Assembly: GCA_028023455.1 (NCBI GenBank)
Contig: JAQFVV010012424.1
Span: 1,654,001-1,718,000 of the forward strand
Origin: Epiperipatus broadwayi
Lineage: Eukaryota; Onychophora; Udeonychophora; Euonychophora; Peripatidae
Reading direction: 5' to 3'
Length of the DNA stretch: 64,000 nt
The position numbers and the translations under genes were made by a program. Positions 1 to 13,807 of the stretch are shown here, one piece after another. Each line of letters starts with the position of its first letter. Positions within the stretch are counted from its first letter, which is position 1. Under the pieces are notes generated by a model. That model saw only the letters and a program-made list of their open reading frames with translations, had not been told where the DNA came from and did not search any database.

Positions 1-220
1 TGCTCTCAGATCTAAGGCTCCTCACTGATGATGGCCACAAGCCAGAAACTAGTCTGGGGATATTGGATGAGTAGGCACTAGATAGGGATTTTATGCACAA
101 GCCTTCTGGCATCCATTGATTACTCTGTTTGGCACAGGGTGGCACTACTGTATGGGGAGTTTGCCTTTGTTTACAACAAATTATGTGCTAGTATAGAGAT
201 GGTGATCATGTGATGTTTAA
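1..220 (+). repeat. Hammerhead-bearing tandem-repeat family 1, partial copy at window edge
   Basis: This is part of the 456-bp monomer found in full at 47609-48835, in the orientation that puts the ribozyme on the plus strand. It shares the phrases 'ggcttgtgcataaaat' (as reverse complement), 'cactactgtatgg' and the terminal 'gatcatgtgatg' with the other copies. The left part lies outside the window, so neither the target duplication nor the array length can be seen. The right limit near 220 is where similarity to the other copies stops. Confidence 0.85.
19..60 (+). ncRNA. Type I hammerhead ribozyme, intact core
   Basis: The conserved hammerhead core is complete: CTGATGA at 25-31, stem II TGGC/GCCA (32-35 and 41-44) with loop CACAA, GAAA at 45-48, then CTAGTC (49-54) with the expected NUH cleavage triplet GTC ending at 54. 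Stem I pairs TCCTCA (19-24) with TGGGGA (55-60): five Watson-Crick pairs and one G-U. Stem III is minimal (A-U and C-G closing a two-base loop), as known for hammerheads of Penelope-like elements and retrozymes. Predicted cleavage is between 54 and 55. Activity is inferred, not shown; such short stem III forms are thought to cleave best as dimers. Confidence 0.85.
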
Positions 221-3200
221 TCAAAATGAACTGACATTTTCAGAATGATGTATTTAAAGGCAGATAGAAGATGAATTTTGAATGTCTTTTACACTTTTAA
301 AAGGACTTGTTAATGATCAAATCAATAAATAATATTATATACTTTTAAATATGACTTTATTTGGAATAAATGAGTTCTGATACATCTTTTTAAAAGATTG
401 AAATTATATCAGTTAATAAATCCTTGAATAATATAACTGTCATTTTACCTAGAAAAAAATATTTTGTGAAAAGATATATATTTACAAGGTTAAAAATTGT
501 AAATCTTTTAAAGAAATATTGATTTTAATTTGTGAACTACATGTCTATTAATAAATGTATTAAATAAATAATTTATATTATATAGAGTCTGCTACTAATG
601 TTTTTGACTGATGGAAAATGTGAATATTACTTATATTTACTGCAATTTATCTGTTATACACAATGGCCAAAATGTACATAAGAAAATATTTTATATAAAT
701 GGATTTTTAATTATTATTCTATGAAGATATTAAATGCATGCATAAAATTTTCAAAAAGGACTGAAATAAGCATTTTATCTTACAGGATGGTTAATATCCT
801 TCTTAGATTTTAATGGATTTTATACATTTTTTTAATGGTATGTTTTCTGACAAGCAAATTCCTGACAAGCATTCAACTTACAAGCAGGAGGAGAGAAAAA
901 AATATTTTCATAACGTTAAAACTTTATCTTTATTTAATATGAAGTGTAATGTTAATATTTAAAATATTACTTTTTTTTAATTTTGAAACTAACCCTTTTG
1001 TTATTATATTTTAAATTAATCTTAAAATAGATTAATTTTATTATTATTAAAGTGTTAAAAAAGGATATTCAGACAAGTAGTTTTCTGAACAAGGTAAATT
1101 ATAATCATAATTGATTTTTCTAAATATATGATCCAAGAAGTGGATCTCCGTAATGATCTATATAATGGTTGAGATCATTGGTAATTTTTTATTATTTAAA
1201 TTACATTTTGCTTTATAATTTGTTTTTGTTTTTTAAATAAAAAATGATATATCCTAATTAGTATTTTAAATTAGTATTTCATATTGCTTGAATTTAATAT
1301 TAAACAGTGGAATGAACCATTGATAGAAATTATCATCATGTATATTTTTTTATAAAAGAATTGATGAATGTTTTTGAAAACATCCAAGGATATTTAAAAT
1401 ATTTATTTAATGTGAATGCTTGAATATGTGTACATTAAATAACATCTTTAATTTATTAATATTTTATCTTTGTGAATGTTATGTGTTGAAATACAGAGAA
1501 AGACCTTATACTGATCTCTAAATTATATAATAACAAATAAATAAATATATAGTACTGATGTATGTTTTATCAAAATCATTTGTGCTTGAAAACTTAAAAA
1601 AAAAACACCTTGAAATAAATATAGATCTTTGTTGTTTCTTTAATATTGTGTTTTTGGAAATTATTTTTCGAATACTGTTTGTATATTTTACAATATTAAG
1701 TGAGTTATTTGGTGTGAAGATAAAGGATGGAGACCAGGAGAGTAATATTCATATAAAATCCTAGGTGTTAGGGATATGTTGAAAAACTGTTGTATGTGAA
1801 TTACATTTTCATACTTTAAAATTATTAAAATATACAGATAACATAGGGTTGTATATTTTCCATGGACAGTGCATTTTTATCATCAATAAGTGCTATAATA
1901 GAGCCATGACTTGCATCTTAAGTGCCCAATGAATATGGACCTATTATTATGATTTGCATTGTATCCATAATGATATTATCTTACTCTTTTGAGTCATTTT
2001 TGTTATTATTTCATACCCTAGACTACAATTGCTATCTATCACCATAGAAATCATTGTTGAGGATATAAGTTGGTAAAGTAAAGTCTAAACCATTTGAAGT
2101 TAATAATTTGTGAGAGGGCAAGATGAAATATATAGAAATTTATTTCACAAATGATGTTGAGATATTTGATGATTATCATAGTATATAACATAAGAGAGAA
2201 ATAATTGATACTCATACAAATATTAGAGATCAATTAGCTTAACTGATGCATATTTAAAGTGGAATAAAAGTGAGAATAATGAAAAGAATTTTGAATGATA
2301 TGATGAATATAAGAGTATAAAAACAAAAGAAATACAAATATCAAGCAATATAATTTACAGATAGTTCTTTAAATTTTATTATAAATAATTTAAACCCATT
2401 TAAATAACAAAAATTTATCAAATTATCTCTTAAGTACTTTGCATAAATAGTAATATTTTATAAAGGGATATATTCATATTTTTTATTTAAAATTTTCTGA
2501 TATTCAAATATTAGGGTGATACTTTGATAAACTGCAAAGAATGTTTAATAAATTTTCTTTTAATATTTTATTTGTTGGACTTTTAAAAGTGTATTTTAAA
2601 AAATAAACTTATATTGATGCACTACATGAAAAGAAGTATATTTTATAATAGTATAAGTGTGATATTAAGTTTTCTTAGTAATTAGGAAATTTATTGTAAC
2701 TATTCCCAATACAAATAATAGAATAATATTTTACTGAATGAGGAATACATATTGTCATTAATGTTGTAAGTTTTATTTTATTTTGAAGTGGCGGAGTTAA
2801 GGCTATCTTCTTTTATTTCATGTATTTATTGGTAAAGATTTATTGTAAATATTTTTGTTTTATGTTAAATAATGTTAATTCTTATTTTACTTTTGTAAAT
2901 ATTTTTTTATATTACGTTGTTGTTTTTATATTGTAATAGTATGATATTGCTAATTTATAAATAAATTTGTTAACTGTTGTTTTGAAACTTATCTTAGTCG
3001 AGTTGTGATTTATCTGCATATTGTTATTTGATTTTTCATTCTACATGCATGATCCACAGAAATTAATAATTTCAAATATTATTTATTTGGCACATGATCC
3101 ATAAAGATTACTTAGATATTATTTCTACTATAGTTGATTGATTAACAAAGTATATTATTCTTATTATCATCGTAGAAGATATGATCATTGGTAGTTATTT

Positions 3201-4427
3201 TTACTGATACAACACAAATGAGAGATATACTTGATATTGCCACAATATTCAAATACATTATATTTTTAAGAATGCCACTTTAAATAAAGAGAGATCGTAG
3301 GTTTTAACTAAAATTTTATTATATATTTATGTTTTATTACTAAACTTTAATCATTAAATAAATTAAATGTTGAGAGTAATTAAATGATTTTAGTTGCTTA
3401 TTGTTGTTATTATTTTGAAAGAGTAGTTAGATATCATGTAAAATCCCTCATCATATTTAACTACAGGGTGTTAATTAATTAACTCATTTTGTTATTAGTT
3501 TATTAGAAATGAACCTGAGATTATTATTATTATTTTGGAGAATTGTAAATTTCTTATTGAAAGATGATGAGTAAAGTTATTAGTTAATATTTTATTAAAG
3601 AAATATTAAGTAATTTATTATTTCTGTAATAAATTTATAAATCATATTTTAGAATTGTTATATGTGTGTGTTTAAAGACATGACAGTATTACATGGTAAT
3701 TTTGTTATATGAATTTGGTGGGGTTATATTCTTATGCCATTGTGAATGTATCTTTTGGTATGTATTCTCAATGCTTAATCCAGTGCACCTTACTGAACTT
3801 CTCATGTTAGAATTTTATAATTATATTTGTTATTTTGATAGAATCTTATTTTATTTATAATATTGAGCAAATTTATAAATTAAATTTATTATTGAAATGA
3901 ATAGATTGACTATTATAGTTGGACACTGATTATTTATGGTGAATTTAAGTGCATAGTGTTTTTGTAACATGTTTTCTTATATTTAGTTATTGAAAATAAT
4001 GTTTTATTAGATACTGTATGTTAGCAGTGTATCTTGAACAAGTCTTAATATTAATTGACTTGATAGTTATTGTTTATGTAACTTGACCGTAGTTCAATAT
4101 TGTTATATCCTAGTTAGCTGGATTTTTTTGTTCAGATTTTCTTAAAGGAAGGGTCTTATATATATTCTGTGAAATTCACAAGTCTATGTCTTATCATTTC
4201 TATAACCATAACCAAATTTATACATGCCACTTTCATCAATCAATTATTTATTAATTTTAGTATCCTCTGCTTTTGGCCATCGACCACTATTGGCTGATAT
4301 TTTAGTCTTCCAAAAATAAGAACCATAATTTCAAATTATATGTTATGATTATCAATATTTACAAAATTACCCACACATATTCATCCTGTCTTCAAGAAAA
4401 CTTAACTGATATTTTATTTTAAGTGCT
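221..4427. other. AT-rich non-coding stretch without recognised features
   Basis: This is very AT-rich sequence with many short A/T homopolymers and no protein-like reading frame. The small ORFs at 1558-1764 (+) and 2233-2051 (-) have only low-complexity translations. I see no repeat family shared with the rest of the window. Confidence 0.5.
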
Positions 4428-4479
4428 ATGATGAAACTGAGAATAAAAGCCATGGTGCTTTTTGATCTTTTATTCAGAG

Positions 4480-4690
4480 GTAAAAAGCCAATAAACTTAC
4501 TATTCTTGCTCATCCATATTAGTGACCAACCCGTACATGTTCATTATGATTTTTTTACATATGATGGTAATAGCAGCTGTGGTAACAACATTATATGGAG
4601 TAGATATTACGAATTTGCCCTGCTTGGTTCTTTTAAGATGTCAAAGAGGAGAGTTGCTGCACCATACCTATTCTGACTTAATGAGATCAA
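4480..4690 (-). mobile_element. RTE-type LINE, 5' UTR fragment
   Basis: Read on the minus strand, this stretch matches the 5' leader of the RTE copy at 61975-64000 (around 62020-62190) and of the copy at 57750-57910. Shared landmarks are the block next to 'gccaataaact', 'gtaatagcagctg' and 'gaatttgccctgc'. It contains no coding part. It is abruptly followed by gypsy integrase sequence of opposite orientation, so it is a truncated or rearranged piece. Confidence 0.7.
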
Positions 4691-4739
4691 AAAGTTCTTT
4701 CATGCAGCCATGTGTGGTGACCTGGGATTGGCATGGATA

Positions 4740-5470
4740 TTAAAGCCTACATAAAAATGCAAAGCATGTCAGTCAATTGCAAATGTACCATTGAAGATAT
4801 GTATTCTTTGGTCAAAAATTAAAACAATGTGAGCTTTATTTACATTGATCACATTGGTTTGGGTCTATTTGAAGAATAAATATTTAAAGTTCTGATTGAT
4901 TCTGACTCTAAATGGATTGAATATAAAACCATAAAAAATATAAGTTCAATGGAAACAATGAGAATTATCAAAAGAAATATTCAATATCATACATTACCCA
5001 ACTGCCTGGTGTTCACTAATGTCACAGAATTCATTTTTGCTGAATATGAAATCATTATAGCTGAATAGGAGATCAAGTATATTCCATCCCCACCATATCA
5101 TCCTGAATCAAATTAAATTGTTGAGAAAGCTGTACTACAGTGAAAACAAATGTTAATTAAGTGTAATATTGATACTATGCAAGAAGCTATGGATAGTGTT
5201 ACATTATTTCAGACATAGTTCCATTTGCAGACAGGAAGATGATAAAAATACTGTAATAAGATGATTTCCATCTTTAAATGAGGAAAAATTAGCCGAGCAT
5301 TTGCACAAGAGAAATATACCTATGCAATTAGGGAAAGTCTGATTATGCAATAATCTGTAGAAGAAGTAGATAGAAAAAATCACCAACAAAACAATCTCAA
5401 AATTAGAGAATGAAAGTTCAAATGATTTTATGTAAATCACATTTAATGGGACTGACAAATAGTGCTGTGG
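4740..5470 (+). pseudogene. Ty3/gypsy-type integrase fragment (decayed)
   Basis: Conceptual translation with frameshifts and stops gives recognisable integrase core blocks in order. A CxxC-like remnant (KCKAC) precedes 'LIDSDSKWIEY', then 'VFTNVTEFIFAEYE', then 'IKYIPSPPYHPESN'. The last two correspond to the DNG..F and PYHP(E/Q)SNG motifs around the catalytic D and E of retroviral-type integrases. Here the second Asp-Asn-Gly is changed (TNV), so the copy is dead. No LTR was found next to it. It is a separate insertion from the gypsy element at 18-39 kb. Confidence 0.75.
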
Positions 5471-6740
5471 GTGAAATAAATAACTTATTGTATATTAGTG
5501 GTGGCTAAGTCAATAATGTTAATAATAGCACAGAGAATGTACAAAATCAAATTGTTAGATAATGATAAGGAATTAATACATCAAAAATACCAACAGGGAT
5601 AATAAAATGCTGTGTGTGAAGACCATGAGAGTGTTTAAAGGATTATGAGTGAAACTCTGCAGGAAATTGCAATTCTCTGGAATGAAATAGGTAACGCTGC
5701 ATAATTAAACAAAACTTATATGAATAAATAAATGATTACATATATAATCTTAAATAAAAGTAAGAAACTAAAAGTGCACTTAAGCTTAGAATATAAATTA
5801 ATCATAAGTATAAAAATATAGCAATTGTATATAGTTATTGTAATTAACTACACTCTATTCAAATAGTTAAAGATATAAAAAATGAAAAATGATAAAATGC
5901 AAAACCTATAACTTATCTATCTGATTAAAATAAAACTAGATTCTTGAGAGATACAAACTACTTTAGACAAGAGTTTATAAAAGTTAAGTTTAGAAAAGAA
6001 GTGAAGAATCCACTGGGACCAGAAAAGCAGTTATTTAGAACAGAGTGAAGCAGTATGTAGAAAAAAGGTGTTTAACTCACTTTATCCTCCATTACAGATG
6101 AAAGGGGAATCTGAAACTTTGACCAGGCTTACCTGATCTTTGACACAATATAAATTACACATAAGAGTAACTTAATAAAGAACATGCAATTATATATTTT
6201 CTTATATATATATAATATACTGATTATTGAAGTAAAAATAAGTTTAATTACATTATTCTGGTAATCTCTTTATTTTTAATATATGTCATACTTGCTTCTT
6301 ATTGTATGTGGTCATTAACTGTATTATTGTTGAAAGTTCAGACTGGAGCACAACTTGCTAGAGTCCTTTTATCTAATTTTTTTTAAATTTCTTATTTAAA
6401 AACATTAACTACAGAAACTTTTTTCCAAACTTCTTTTTACACATGCACACACACACACACCATATATATTAATTAAAAACCACACAAATTTTCAATCTTT
6501 TAATGATACTTATCTACATTCTCTATAATAATTTATAAAAACTTATGGTTTTCTTAGGCAACAAAACTTTAATATCAAATTGGGAATGTTGTGAAATAAA
6601 AACTGAGTTCCTATGTTTGGTGTGTCTTAATTAGTCTCCTGAGCTGCTGATGACTTCATGTTTAACAGAAACACTCATCCCACAAGAGGTTTACTTGATT
6701 TTTCATAAATGCTTCCAAATATAACACATTTTTATAAATT
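5471..6740. other. AT-rich stretch; possible degraded tail of the preceding pol fragment
   Basis: The first few hundred bases (to about 5750) are A-rich on the plus strand, as expected for the 3' end of a retroelement pol gene, but no motif can be named. From 5750 on I see only AT-rich sequence and a short CA run near 6447. Confidence 0.35.
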
Positions 6741-6955
6741 TCTATAGAGCAGGAGTGGCCAAACTTTTAGACATTGGGGGGTGACTTTTTTGCTGAAAGT
6801 ATATGTGAGGATGACTACATTTTTTTCAGGACTTTAAACTGGAAACCAGAAAAAAAAACATTTTTGCCAGAATGGAAAAAAAATAATGGTTCAAAGTCCT
6901 GGTTTTTTTAGAATGTACTTGCAAATTGGTGTTTTTTTATAAGAGCTTTTAGGTA

Positions 6956-7135
6956 CTCAAAAACTCTCTATATAGTAATGCCACTAAATGCAAGAATTAG
7001 TAATCAATGGATGGAAGGAGGTTAGTACATAAAATTTCTATCTAGTATCTACTCATTCAATATTCCTATATAAGTTTCTAGCTTGTGACTTTCATCAGTG
7101 AAGAGCCTTGGATTTGAAAGCACTGCTTTAGAAGA
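6956..7135 (-). repeat. Hammerhead repeat family 1, diverged single copy
   Basis: It shares the order of blocks with the 456-bp monomers: 'aaaactctctatatag', 'aatcaatggatg', 'ctactcattcaatatt', then the ribozyme block and 'aaagcactgc'. On the minus strand the ribozyme core CTGATGA and the GAAA box remain (7063-7108). The GTC cleavage triplet has become TAT/ATA, so this copy is predicted to be inactive. It is much more diverged than the arrays at 32 and 47 kb, so it is probably older. Confidence 0.75.
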
Positions 7136-9250
7136 TATGAACTGATGAACTTTTTTCAACATGATACAAACTGTTGAAGAAATTTTATATGACTACTATT
7201 AAAGTACCTCAGCTCCCTCTAGTATTATAATTTGTCCATGTCACTTTATGAAATATTTATTAATGGACTGTTCTCTGTGAAGCTACTTGTATGCAGCTTT
7301 AAGTTATTCTCAAACCACTAATTTTTATGTTATTTTGCTGATTTTATGGTCATTTTACCAAGAAAAACATACCATATGATGCTGCCTCTATAATTATTTT
7401 ACAATTTAAAAAATCAGTAATATTTAAATTTAAAGTTATAACAATTAGATACTGCTTGCCTTCCAAGGTGCCAATTGATTGTTTTATATTCTCTACAAAA
7501 GAAAGTGCTTGTCAACAATTTTGACAATTCTAAGATCTTTATTCTAATTTTCAAAATGAAAATATATGTTTTAGAGTATTTTTTTACATATTTATTATTA
7601 TTTTCATAAAATATATGTGAAAATATAATTATTTTAAAAGGATAGTTCCGATTTTAGTAAAAATTATTTACTTTTAGATGAAAATAAATTGAGAAAGAAA
7701 TCAATGATGTAGGCTGCATTTTGTAATAGATTATGAAAAGTATGTTTTATGTTGTCTGCTATAGATTATTTTTATCAATTATAAATAGAAATGTATTTTT
7801 GAAAAAACTTTTGTTTATTTTAATAATCTGACAAATTATTAATTTGCTTTTTAGTAACTAAACTAAAATGAGTATAATTTTAAAAGATTAAATATATATT
7901 TTTACTGCTGATTCTGTAATTGACCAATCAAAAATTTAGAACCTTAATTCATACAGCCAATAGGTATTTTGGATGAGGTAAAGGTTAAATTATAATTATT
8001 ATATGAATGATTTTAAAAAGTTCACAATCTCCTTGTTTTAAAATCAGTTCATTAAAATCCTTATTTCTCCAGGACAAGTTATTTTGATTCTCCTGAGGAA
8101 AATGGCAATTAAATATTTTTAAGAATTTAAATTTAATTCTTTTCAGCTTCTTCCAATCTGGGTTTATTTTTGAGATCAACAATAACAACAGGCATTATTT
8201 TAAATTTACTATTTTTAAATGAGAATAATTTTGAATTTTACTTTTTTTATTTTTATTATTTTTTATATTCACATCAGCTCTGAATTTATCTCTATAATTT
8301 GTCAATGTTTATGGCAGCTTTGGATCAATTTCCAGAGACATTGCGATCAACCATGCTCAATGTCTTGGCCATCCCTGCTATAGAAAATGTATATAAATAA
8401 CATTAATAGATTATACATATTTATTTCAAAACTTGTACAAATTTCTCATATCCACCATCTCACATGATATTGCAAAGAGGGTTAACTTTTTTAAAAAAAA
8501 AAAACAATTCTCAAAATTATTTATTTATAAATCATAATACTATAAATGAGCATTAGTTTCATACACTTATTCCTACTTTTTTTTTTAAAAAAAGATATTA
8601 TTTCCATAATTAGACATAATTTATATTTTTATTTTAAATGAAAATGGAATGTTTATCTATAGTAAATATCATGGAAATAAATCAAGCAAACTAAAAACAA
8701 GTTATATAATATTATATATATCATGAAAATACATATTCTGTAATATTTTTCTTTTATACATAAATTAATAAGAAGGTAAAAATAATTAGGTGATATCATA
8801 TTTATTAAACTTGCAACAAGTTATGCTGAATTTGTGTTGGTTTACACATATATTACAACAATACAAGTAAGCAAAAAAATAAAAAAATACTTAAAGAAAG
8901 AAATAAAAAACAAAATTTTTATGGTTATTAATTTATCATGTATGTATATGAACAATAACAAATGATGTAAATAATTAGTCAAATGCATGAACACAATTTG
9001 AAAACATCAAATTCTCATCCAAATTGGTGGTTAGCAAAAGATATAAACAAATAACCTTCTTTTCAAAAATCAAATCAAGAACTTTCATCGGCTAATCAAG
9101 ATTTTTTTTGAGTGGAAAAATCGAACTTGCGGTTCGAATAGAAAAGTTTGCCACCATCAAAATAAGAGCATTAAACAAAAATTGCTCATAGGACCCTGAG
9201 TAAAGTTAAATTAAACAACATACAGATTTAAACCCAGCAATTCAGAAATT
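7136..9250. other. AT-rich stretch, nothing recognised
   Basis: There are long A/T runs and no credible coding frame. The ORF at 8188-7985 (-) has no family resemblance and no supporting splice context. A short less AT-rich block at 8280-8390 could not be assigned. Confidence 0.4.
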
Positions 9251-9500
9251 CTAAATTAAAAATATCAAAAATAGATTGTATGCATACAACAGGGATAGAA
9301 ATAAAAATGAAGGAACATCAGTATTCTGGGACCACCAAGCAGCTACAGGCCATGCATTCGAACCTAGTTCTGCCCAAATAATTTGTACAGAGAGAGTGAT
9401 GCCAAAAGGAAAGTTAAAGAAGCTTTTTACATAGCAAATGACCTCAGTGCCATTAATAGAAGAGAGGCATGCTTTGCTCTCTCCAAACAATGGACTAACT
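9250..9500 (+). pseudogene. Penelope-like element, C-terminal GIY-YIG domain fragment
   Basis: Plus-strand translation with one frameshift shows the end of a Penelope-like GIY-YIG endonuclease. First comes 'RLYAYNRDRNKNEGTSVFWDH', close to the RL..H..  SA(V/I)F.H block. Then 'ATGHAFEPSSAQII' (the TGH.F block). After a one-base shift comes 'KRKVKEAFYIANDLSAIN', matching the R..KEA..I....LN block, ending at W-T-N. The upstream RT and GIY-YIG core are missing. It is a decayed fragment; the minus-strand ORF here (9490-9251) is its antisense shadow. Confidence 0.7.
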
Positions 9501-11748
9501 AATTAAAAATTCAAACTCTTTTGCATATGTGTACAATAAATCACAACAGTCTTCATTCACAAAGCTATGCATTATAGTATAATTATAGCTTCACTATTTA
9601 ATGCGAAAAAAGTCACATTTTATAATTACAATTTTTACTAGTGAAGAGAAAAACAATTTATTATTTAAACTATTCAATATTTCAAGAGCATTCCCAAGTT
9701 TAAGCCAGAGAGTCAATCAATTCTAGCTTGAGATTAACAACAGCAACTATCTTGCTTTTCAATTCACTCAATAACTTTTATTAACTACAATTATGGGAAG
9801 TTACATCAGGGGAAGAAAGTTATCACCTATGGAGCTATAATCACCAGAGCTAAATTTAATTTGACATACATCTATTCATCTATGCTGCGAACATCATCAA
9901 CTTTACTATTTAGATATGAAGCTGCTAATTCAACATCTTAAAGCAGGCCATACAAACAGAAAAATTCTGATAACCATCAGATGTGTTCTATAACATTCGA
10001 ATCCCACCAACTGAAATATGAACTGGATCAAAAAGAATATTTATAATCTGTTAGGACATTTTCCTTATGGTCTCTTAATTTATCTTTATGTTGATGGCAT
10101 ATTTTTTTAATAGTTATTTTATGTATAATTTTTTTCCTTTACTATAAACTGAAAGGTGGGGGGTATAAACTAGTAATGTGTTAGAAAAGGGAAAAGCATT
10201 ATTAGCTTTATTTTAAACTGAAATAAAGTAGAAGTCCAGGCATGTTCTTGTTTGCGGATAAATTAAATCATCATCTGGAGAGAAGTAAGATTTTACGCTA
10301 TTATACATTAAATTCCAAAACTTGTATAGTGACACTGTTATTTGTTTGTTACTATTAATCATTTCATCTTTAGTTATTTGTTTTCGGTATATATGATTAA
10401 TAAGCTCTAGTTTGGATGGTCTTTCCTATTTTTATAGAGACAAACCATAACAGAAGGGGGGATCCTATACCACCACATTATTGATATGAACTCTTCAATA
10501 AACTGATTGGAGATTAGGAATTATGTTTTGATGGAAATTAAATTAGCAAGCAATGGGTAAAATTTTAATCTTTTATGTGTTAGTATTGATAATGAATGAC
10601 TATTCTGTGAAGGGAAACAAGGAGGGGATTAATGATATTAATCATAATGATCAAAGAATATTTCCGATATCTAAACAAATTATTTAACTTTGTTGTCTAA
10701 ACTATGTTATTTGTAAACAAATTTGTTAAAATGTGATTTTAAATTAAAGACTGTCATTTGTATTTTTTCTATATTCAGTTCTCAATTTGTCACATACTTG
10801 CATATTATAAATAGTGATATTGATATATTCTAAAGTATAATATTATGTGTATCCTCCCTGAGTTCAAATTCTGGGAATAATGGAAGTTCAAAATGGAAAA
10901 AGGAGACGTAAGTTTGTATGTTAATACATCATCTCTCATGAATGAGTTTAGAGTGGACATATAGTCTATATATTTGTAAATCCTAGATATGCTTTTTCAC
11001 TCACTCAGATGACCAATTAAGTCTACTGTCATGTCAGGTCAAGACCTGTTCCATTACAATATGTTATCTGCTTGACAGAAGGTTGAATGATTAGCAAATT
11101 GATTATTACAGCCAAATAATAACACTTGATCATAATCAATAGCACTTTACCACTGTTTGCTATACTCTTAACACCATTTATTATTAATATAAATAAAAAA
11201 TGATAAAGCATTCATCTATAGTCTTTCTTCAATGCAATACATTATTATTCTATACTGTCACAATAGCAGATAGTTTTGAATGTGCAACAATCTTTTTCAG
11301 AACTCCTTCCAATATTTAAAAAAAAAAATAATGGAAAGAGTTCTGATGAAAGTTATTGGTAAGTTAGAAACTGTCAGCTATTTTCAAATATGTAGAATAA
11401 TAAAATATTGCATCGGGTAAAGATGATAGTACTAATATAGACAATGCAAAAAAGTTACTGAAAAAATGAACATAAATTATTCTAATATATAATTTTCATA
11501 TTGACATCATAAATTTTGGATTATTAATTTGCCATAAAAGAATTCACATTTTGTGTATAATTAACTGAAACACTGATTTACAGTTTTCACAAGTTATGAT
11601 AGCATTAGTTAAAGATGATGGGGGTGGGGGGTGGGCAGACAAAGCTTATTATACTAACTGCTTACTGAAAGAAAACTGATAAACATTATGATAGAATCCA
11701 AGCAAAAAATCATAGCAAAAAATACACTTTCACACATACACAATCAAT
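9501..11748. other. AT-rich stretch, nothing recognised
   Basis: I see no coding frame, inverted repeat or shared repeat here. The ORF at 11211-11029 (-) looks spurious. Confidence 0.4.
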
Positions 11749-11839
11749 ATGCAAAGTCAACCTGTAATGTCTGACAAAATATGTGATTTAAAAATATTTC
11801 ATTTATTTACCAGTTCTGCTATTTCAAAACCATTGGCTT

Positions 11840-12245
11840 CTTTTGTTAATGATCAATGTGGAACTGGTTATATCAAGAATATAAAAACTAGGCAATGTGT
11901 GAATGAAAACAAATCACATGGTCAGAAAAAATAGTTATGTCTATTTTTCTCAATACTGAAAGAGTTCATGTCTGGAAGCCATAATAAAGTCTATCAACTA
12001 ATCTGCTTTTTCCATCTATAAAACATGATGGCGGATCTATCATAATTTGGGAAATCATATCACATTATTCTTTGCAATCTAATCATTGTCCTGCATGGAT
12101 ACAGCAGAACTTCAGAAATCAGAATGTTTTAAAATCTTGGGGATCAGATTTTTTCTGTTGGGCAACCATTAATTCCAGACAACATTGTCTTCCAAGATGA
12201 TAATGTTTCAGTTCATACAACTCCAGACAATTAAATTTTGTTTAA
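11840..12245 (+). pseudogene. Tc1-like transposase fragment (decayed)
   Basis: Frameshifted plus-strand translation matches the middle and end of the Tc1 transposase catalytic domain. The order is 'KTRQCVNENKSH', 'WSEKIVMSIF', 'ERVHVWKP', then 'FPSIKHDGGSIIIWEIISH' (cf. the KHGGGS.M(V/I)WG block), and 'FQDDNVSVHTTPDN' (cf. FQ.DNAP.H). The second catalytic aspartate context (DN) is visible, but several stops and shifts break the frame. The N-terminal helix-turn-helix and the terminal inverted repeats were not found. Confidence 0.75.
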
Positions 12246-13542
12246 GGTGTGTGGCCCTTTATTAATAGTTTAATTTAAATATCATTAAGCTTTTGTGAAT
12301 GTTCTTAGCTATACAATACTCATTGACATCTTGAAGCCCGTTTAAGTAGAGATAAATAGTATTTTTGCTGTGATTTCAAACTTCTTTCATGTATATATTG
12401 CTGACGAGAATGACAGTAGAGAAGTAAAAGAATAAACATCAAATTGTTATTTGCTAGTAACATTCGAATAGCGAAGTCATAAGTTGAGCTTCGAATAGAA
12501 TTTCAAGATGCTAGAGTTTGGATATTCTTCACTATATCTAGGGCAGAAATTAAGGCTTTTATTCATTGAGTAAAGACATAATATTCCTCTGAAGCAAGGT
12601 AAATTACACACATCTCCATTCTATATAATTCGTAAACAATTTTAATGTAAATAAAGGCCTTATGTCATATTAATTAAAGTATCACAGAATGTTTCGATTA
12701 CTTTGTCCAATCTCCGTGTATTTATTATTTTTTTATGATGTTACTGACATTAATTAGCAAATTGTAACGTGGAATTAAAATACAACCTTTAGAAAAATAG
12801 TTACTTTGTCCTAATATATCAATTTATTTAAAATAATCTTAAATCTTGAAATAAATTTAATTCATTTGTTAGTTAGTTCTTATAGGGGGACGGAGGACGG
12901 ATTTTTTTTCTTTGATGTGATGCACTGTGACTTTTCCTTAAACGGAGTCAGGAATCTCTCAGCAACTATGCCCAGAAAAGCCTGCTAGACACTTTATCTT
13001 CCATTCCCCACTCTAAATTTTCCCATATTCTGCTCCATCCTATTTCCACATTATAAGCTTTGTAAACTCTATTTTTAAAAAAATTAATATTATGCTGCCA
13101 TCTCGTGAGATTTTTAAATACTAAAAATAATATTTAATTCTAGATGAAATAAAATAACGCATAAGAAAGCCAACATAATAGATAATATATTTTATGTATT
13201 ATATTTATTACCATCTTAAGTCATAGTATTTTACTTGTAATTATTCGTTGGCTTATTTCCATTATCTATAAATGGTTGTTAAATATCTTTAGAAAAATTC
13301 AAATTTTATTTAAATTTTCAAAAAGATCCTACTGTAAGATAAACATTTATTAATGAAATTTTAGTTAAGCGACAAATTCGTTTAAAATTAAATGTTTAAT
13401 AGACTTAAATATATTTTGTCCTTAGTTCTTGTATTCCACTTTCTACATTAAAAAAAGTTTTATGTTTGTTCCATGTTAGAATATCAATTATGAGCTGACA
13501 GACATGTAACTTGTAGCATGAGAAATATAGTTTAAAACTAAT
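12246..13542. other. Non-coding stretch with a small GC-richer block
   Basis: The stretch is mostly AT-rich. The block 12885-13075 has noticeably fewer A/T runs (for example 'gggggacggaggacgg') but no open frame I recognise. It could be a fragment of a host exon or of a repeat. Confidence 0.35.
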
Positions 13543-13669
13543 TTGATTATTATTATTATTATTAATATTTTAATGTGTCAAAGCGTCAGTCGGGAAGCGA
13601 ATCTCGGTACAACTGCTTGTAAGGCGCTGTGCTAACCACTCGGCGACCAACGCTTGACAAAAACTATAT
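13543..13669 (-). mobile_element. tRNA-derived SINE with (AAT)n tail
   Basis: On the minus strand it starts 'gtcaagcgttggtcgccga' with an A-box-like 'ggtcgccgagtggttag' and a B-box-like 'gattcgcttcc'. It is followed by a short unique end and an (AAT)n tail at 13543-13571. The head resembles a type II (Ser/Leu-like) tRNA. It shares the 5' 'gtcaag(t/c)gttggt' and the B-box region with the SINE at 41651, so both belong to one family with different tails. Confidence 0.75.
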
Positions 13670-13807
13670 TGTTGTAAAAAAAAAAAAACATTTCACCAAT
13701 TTATATTTTTTTTAAAAATATTTATATATTATAGGAGACAAATAATTGTATTTGGAAAACAATAAACTATTACTTTAACTGAAAATGTAAATTTAATTAT
13801 GAACTAG

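Noticed and set aside
6748-6790. hAT-like terminal repeat 'caggagtggccaaactttt'
   Set aside because: It resembles the ends of hAT elements, but no matching inverted end or 8-bp duplication was found nearby.
8280-8400. Possible exon or transposase fragment
   Set aside because: Only a short low-repeat block; neither strand gave a recognisable motif or splice pair.
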